A program made the translations under genes and the position numbers. This document shows positions 61,440-64,000 of a stretch of DNA of 64,000 bases, in pieces; positions within the stretch are counted from its first letter, which is position 1, and every line of letters begins with the position of its first letter. Source of the DNA: Dysidea avara (lineage: Eukaryota > Porifera > Demospongiae > Dictyoceratida > Dysideidae); NCBI RefSeq assembly GCF_963678975.1, contig NC_089272.1, positions 2,104,359-2,168,358 on the forward strand, given 5' to 3'. The notes below the pieces were generated by a model. That model did no database searches. It was not told the DNA's origin and saw nothing but the letters and a program-made list of their open reading frames with translations.

Positions 61440-61572
61440 AAAAGACTACTGTGACTGCTCTATTGGAGTATCTCGATTTGACTGCTCTATTAGAGTATCT
61501 TGAATAAGAGAGGCTCTTTCAAAAGGGGGGTTCCATGGAACTCTTTAAACCCCCCTGGATCTGCCCCTGTAT
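61440..61572. mobile_element. MITE end fragment
   Basis: Contains two GACTGCTCTATT(A/G)GAGTATC motifs, then AAAGGGGGGTTCCATGG and ends CTGGATCTGCCCCTG, like the right end of the CAG(T/G)GGC MITE family (39937, 52424). The left end is not visible. Confidence 0.6.
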
Positions 61573-62109
61573 ATATATATACAAACATGCACACAAACCT
61601 TTCTGTAACTGCTAACTTTAGAACTTTCAATAAGAAACCAAACTAAAAACTACTGAGTTGCACAGTGCTTCAATTACAAAACTTACCATGTGCTTTGACA
61701 GTACTCTATTCAGAATAAATGCCACGTGTTCTCTATGCATAAGATAATTTGTTTGGTTGTTATTGTGCAGTTGTGCACTTGTTTGTATGTTTATTTGGTT
61801 ATTGTGTACTGTTGTGGCAAAGTTTTCAGCTGTTGCAACAAGAAATAATGTTTTTGTAGCGGCCATTTTGTAAAAAGTTGCTGTGGCTACCATGAGTGCA
61901 TATGTGAGTGCCTCCATATCCAAAAATGATTATTACGTATTAATCTACATGCGTACCAAATTTGGTGCTTTTATCAAAAAAATGCACAATAGGCTTGATA
62001 TAATGGACTATGCCGCTGCACTATTCCCTACATTAATGTAGGAAAGATTTATTGTAGGGAAGATTCAGTGCCTTGGCACTAAATCTTTTCTACATTAATG
62101 TTACGGAAT

Positions 62110-62815
62110 AGTTTAAAATGCATGGGCGGAACAAATTACAAAACCTGCTTTAAACCAAGCAGGGATAAATAATTTCAACAACTCTGTTAACTAATTGTGT
62201 TTGTTTGATTTTACTGTTGAACAACGACTGTTCTTGGGTGTGTGGTCCACAATAGAGGGATGATTTATAAAAACGGCTGCCAAAAAACCAGACCAACAGA
62301 TTACTGAATCCTTATAATTTCAACACAGGTGATTAAACAACTAAAATATCTAGGTCCTGTGGAAGCAATTTTTAAAGTTACTGGTTGTAGACATTTTATT
62401 GAACTTTTAGTAGTTTTTTTCGAGTGAAACAAACTCTTTGAAGGCTAGTATCTGAGTCACTGGGAAGAAACATGCCAAAACCGCTTCCATAGGACCTAAT
62501 AAATTTAATATACAGCATCACTATGCCCCAGAAATTCAAACAGAGCCTACAGCTTTTGCTGTATTTGGCAGCGGAAAAACATGGTAGTGACAGCCAGGCT
62601 GAGCGATGTATGGGCTGGCTTACTTGTGTTACTACAACAAATTGTAGTGTTCCACCTGCCTCAAACTACACTGTAGCTACATAAAAACATTAAATATGAA
62701 GGGCTTCACCTTCATTTAAAACTTTTCACGCTGCTAGACTGGTTTTATGGGCTTCTGAAAAAGTATTGATAGGCATTCAAAATTTTGAATGATTGCCCGT
62801 GACTATACCGTAACC
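62110..62815. other. No gene recognised
   Basis: An inverted pair AGGTCCTGTGGAAGC / GCTTCCATAGGACCT at about 62353 and 62484 suggests another small foldback. Nothing coding is seen. Confidence 0.45.
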
Positions 62816-62819
62816 TTAA

Positions 62820-62945
62820 TGCAGGGAAGATGTAGGGAAGATTTAGTGCCAGGGCACTACATCTTCCCTACAGTAATGTAGGAAAGATTCAGTGCCGGGT
62901 CACTAAATCTTTCCTACAGTACTGTAGGATAGATTTACTCCGAGC
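62820..62945. repeat. Cluster of palindromic TTAGTGCC/GGCACTAA units
   Basis: Two and a half copies of a near-palindrome, GTAGGGAAGATTTAGTGCCA followed by GGGCACTACATCTTCCCTAC. The same unit caps both sides of the long-TIR element. Confidence 0.85.
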
Positions 62946-63379
62946 CCAGGAAACTACATCAGTGCAACAAGAACATCACTAATGTAGGTTAGTATCAACA
63001 AGAGTACATAATAGTAAAAGATAGAGAGAGTGTCCAACTCTCAATATAGCCCTTACAAACATGCTGAGTTAAGTTATCAGTAAACTTTTTTATTTTAACA
63101 CTTAATAGTCAAGTGAAAGGCGTGTCAATGGGACTGCACATTAGTGACACACTGCGTCTCTTGATTTGTGCCCTTCATGTTGTAGATCAAAGCATTTAAC
63201 ATGTTGGATGAATATACAGCTGGTTGCATCATCACTTGAGTCAGGGAGAACTCTCCCTATTTTTCATTATGTACTTTTGGTACCAATGATATTTTGTACT
63301 GTCTTCATGTACTTAGTGTGGGAGGATCAAAGTAACAAAGTGTATTATATACAAAATATTTACAACTTTCACACCAGAA

Positions 63380-64000
63380 TTATAAGTGGGTCAGTACTGT
63401 TGACCCACTGACCCAAATAGTAATCCGGATCTGACGTGCATGTGACCTGATTTAATTAAAATTGAGGCGTGCCTCAAAAGCTAGATTAAACATCCGTCCC
63501 AAGCTTCATTAGTTAGCCCTGCATTTTTTACACTATAGAAAGGATTATCTGCAAGAAGCGAGTAGCTACGTATTATCAAGTAGGTGTGGCTCCATGTAAG
63601 TCTACATACAGCTATAACAATCCAGAATTTCCAGTACTTAGTTACCCACATTTCAAGTAGCAACACAGATCTCGAAGGTGATCGTGATACCATGCATTCC
63701 CACAGAGAACAGCTGATACCATTCCGATAAGTGGGTGTGGCTCTACATATCCCGTACAGACAGCAAAGCATATTCCTGAATGGTAGGCGTGGCTCCATGT
63801 AAGTTTCTTGAGTATTTAAAATCAAGCTTGTTAGCTTTAAGTCACACGTGATCTCATTCAGGTCACACCAAAATATTCAGTGAAGTACCCACTTGACTCG
63901 GACAAAAAGTAACCCAAATGACTTGTATAATCTGGATGACCTGACCCACTCACACTGCACAATGTTGGTTCACACCTCACTTTAAAGAGAAGAGAAGCTG
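63380..64000. repeat. Diverged third relative of duplicates A and B
   Basis: Contains GTGGGTGTGGCTCTACAT, GTGTGGCTCCATGTAAG and ATCTGGATGACCTGACCCAC, which resemble blocks in copies A and B but with different spacing. It runs to the window end. Confidence 0.45.

Larger units (their letters stand above)
58675..62110 (-). mobile_element. DNA-transposon-like unit with long terminal inverted repeats
   Basis: Arms 58834-58980 and 61862-62022 are inverted copies sharing TAGTGCAGCGGCATA, TTTGATAAAAG, CATGTAGATTA, GGATATGGAGGCACTCACA and TTTACAAAATGGC. Outside both arms are palindromic units around TTAGTGCC and GGCACTAAAT with AGGAAAGAT. Between the arms lies one broken gene on the minus strand. About 3.4 kb in all; no target duplication was determined. 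Confidence 0.75.

Overview
The window looks like nuclear DNA of an early-branching animal, most likely a sponge. It is AT-rich, has GT-AG spliced genes with short exons, and is crowded with transposable elements. Host genes include a ribosomal protein gene, a dynein-family gene and a Roc-COR GTPase with a death domain. The organism is inferred from gene content, not from any search.

Layout. (1) 378-11,797 (+): 18 exons forming the 3' part of a very divergent dynein heavy chain, from the stalk to the stop codon, probably DNHD1-like. Its introns hold TA-flanked MITEs, a hAT-type MITE with a 16-bp minisatellite, a second 16-bp minisatellite and long GT runs. (2) 12,223-13,801 (-): a type II membrane glycosyltransferase (nucleotide-diphospho-sugar transferase family) in two exons. 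(3) 15,405-29,349 (+): the complete six-exon gene for ribosomal protein eS19 (RPS19). Its large introns carry a degenerate DIRS-type tyrosine-recombinase retrotransposon, a Tc1/mariner-IS630-like transposon, two copies of one hAT-type MITE and a 48-bp perfect palindrome. (4) 29,350-38,800: no recognised conserved gene; a two-exon gene of unknown function lies between inverted repeats 3.3 kb apart, followed by a retrotransposon fragment and several MITEs, some with clear target-site duplications. (5) 38,857-44,293 (-): the 3' part of a Roc-COR GTPase gene ending in a death-like domain. (6) 44,400-64,000: dense mobile DNA. It has two copies of a roughly 0.9-kb repeat, two broken hAT transposase genes, several foldback elements, and at 58.7-62.1 kb a DNA-transposon-like unit with long terminal inverted repeats around a broken multi-domain gene whose family I recognise but cannot place in a named superfamily.

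The host genes show no operon-like logic. RPS19 and the glycosyltransferase are divergently arranged around 13.8-15.4 kb and may share a promoter region. Most of the remaining structure comes from nested transposition. In several places insertions can be ordered in time because one element interrupts another or because a paralogous empty site is present in the window.
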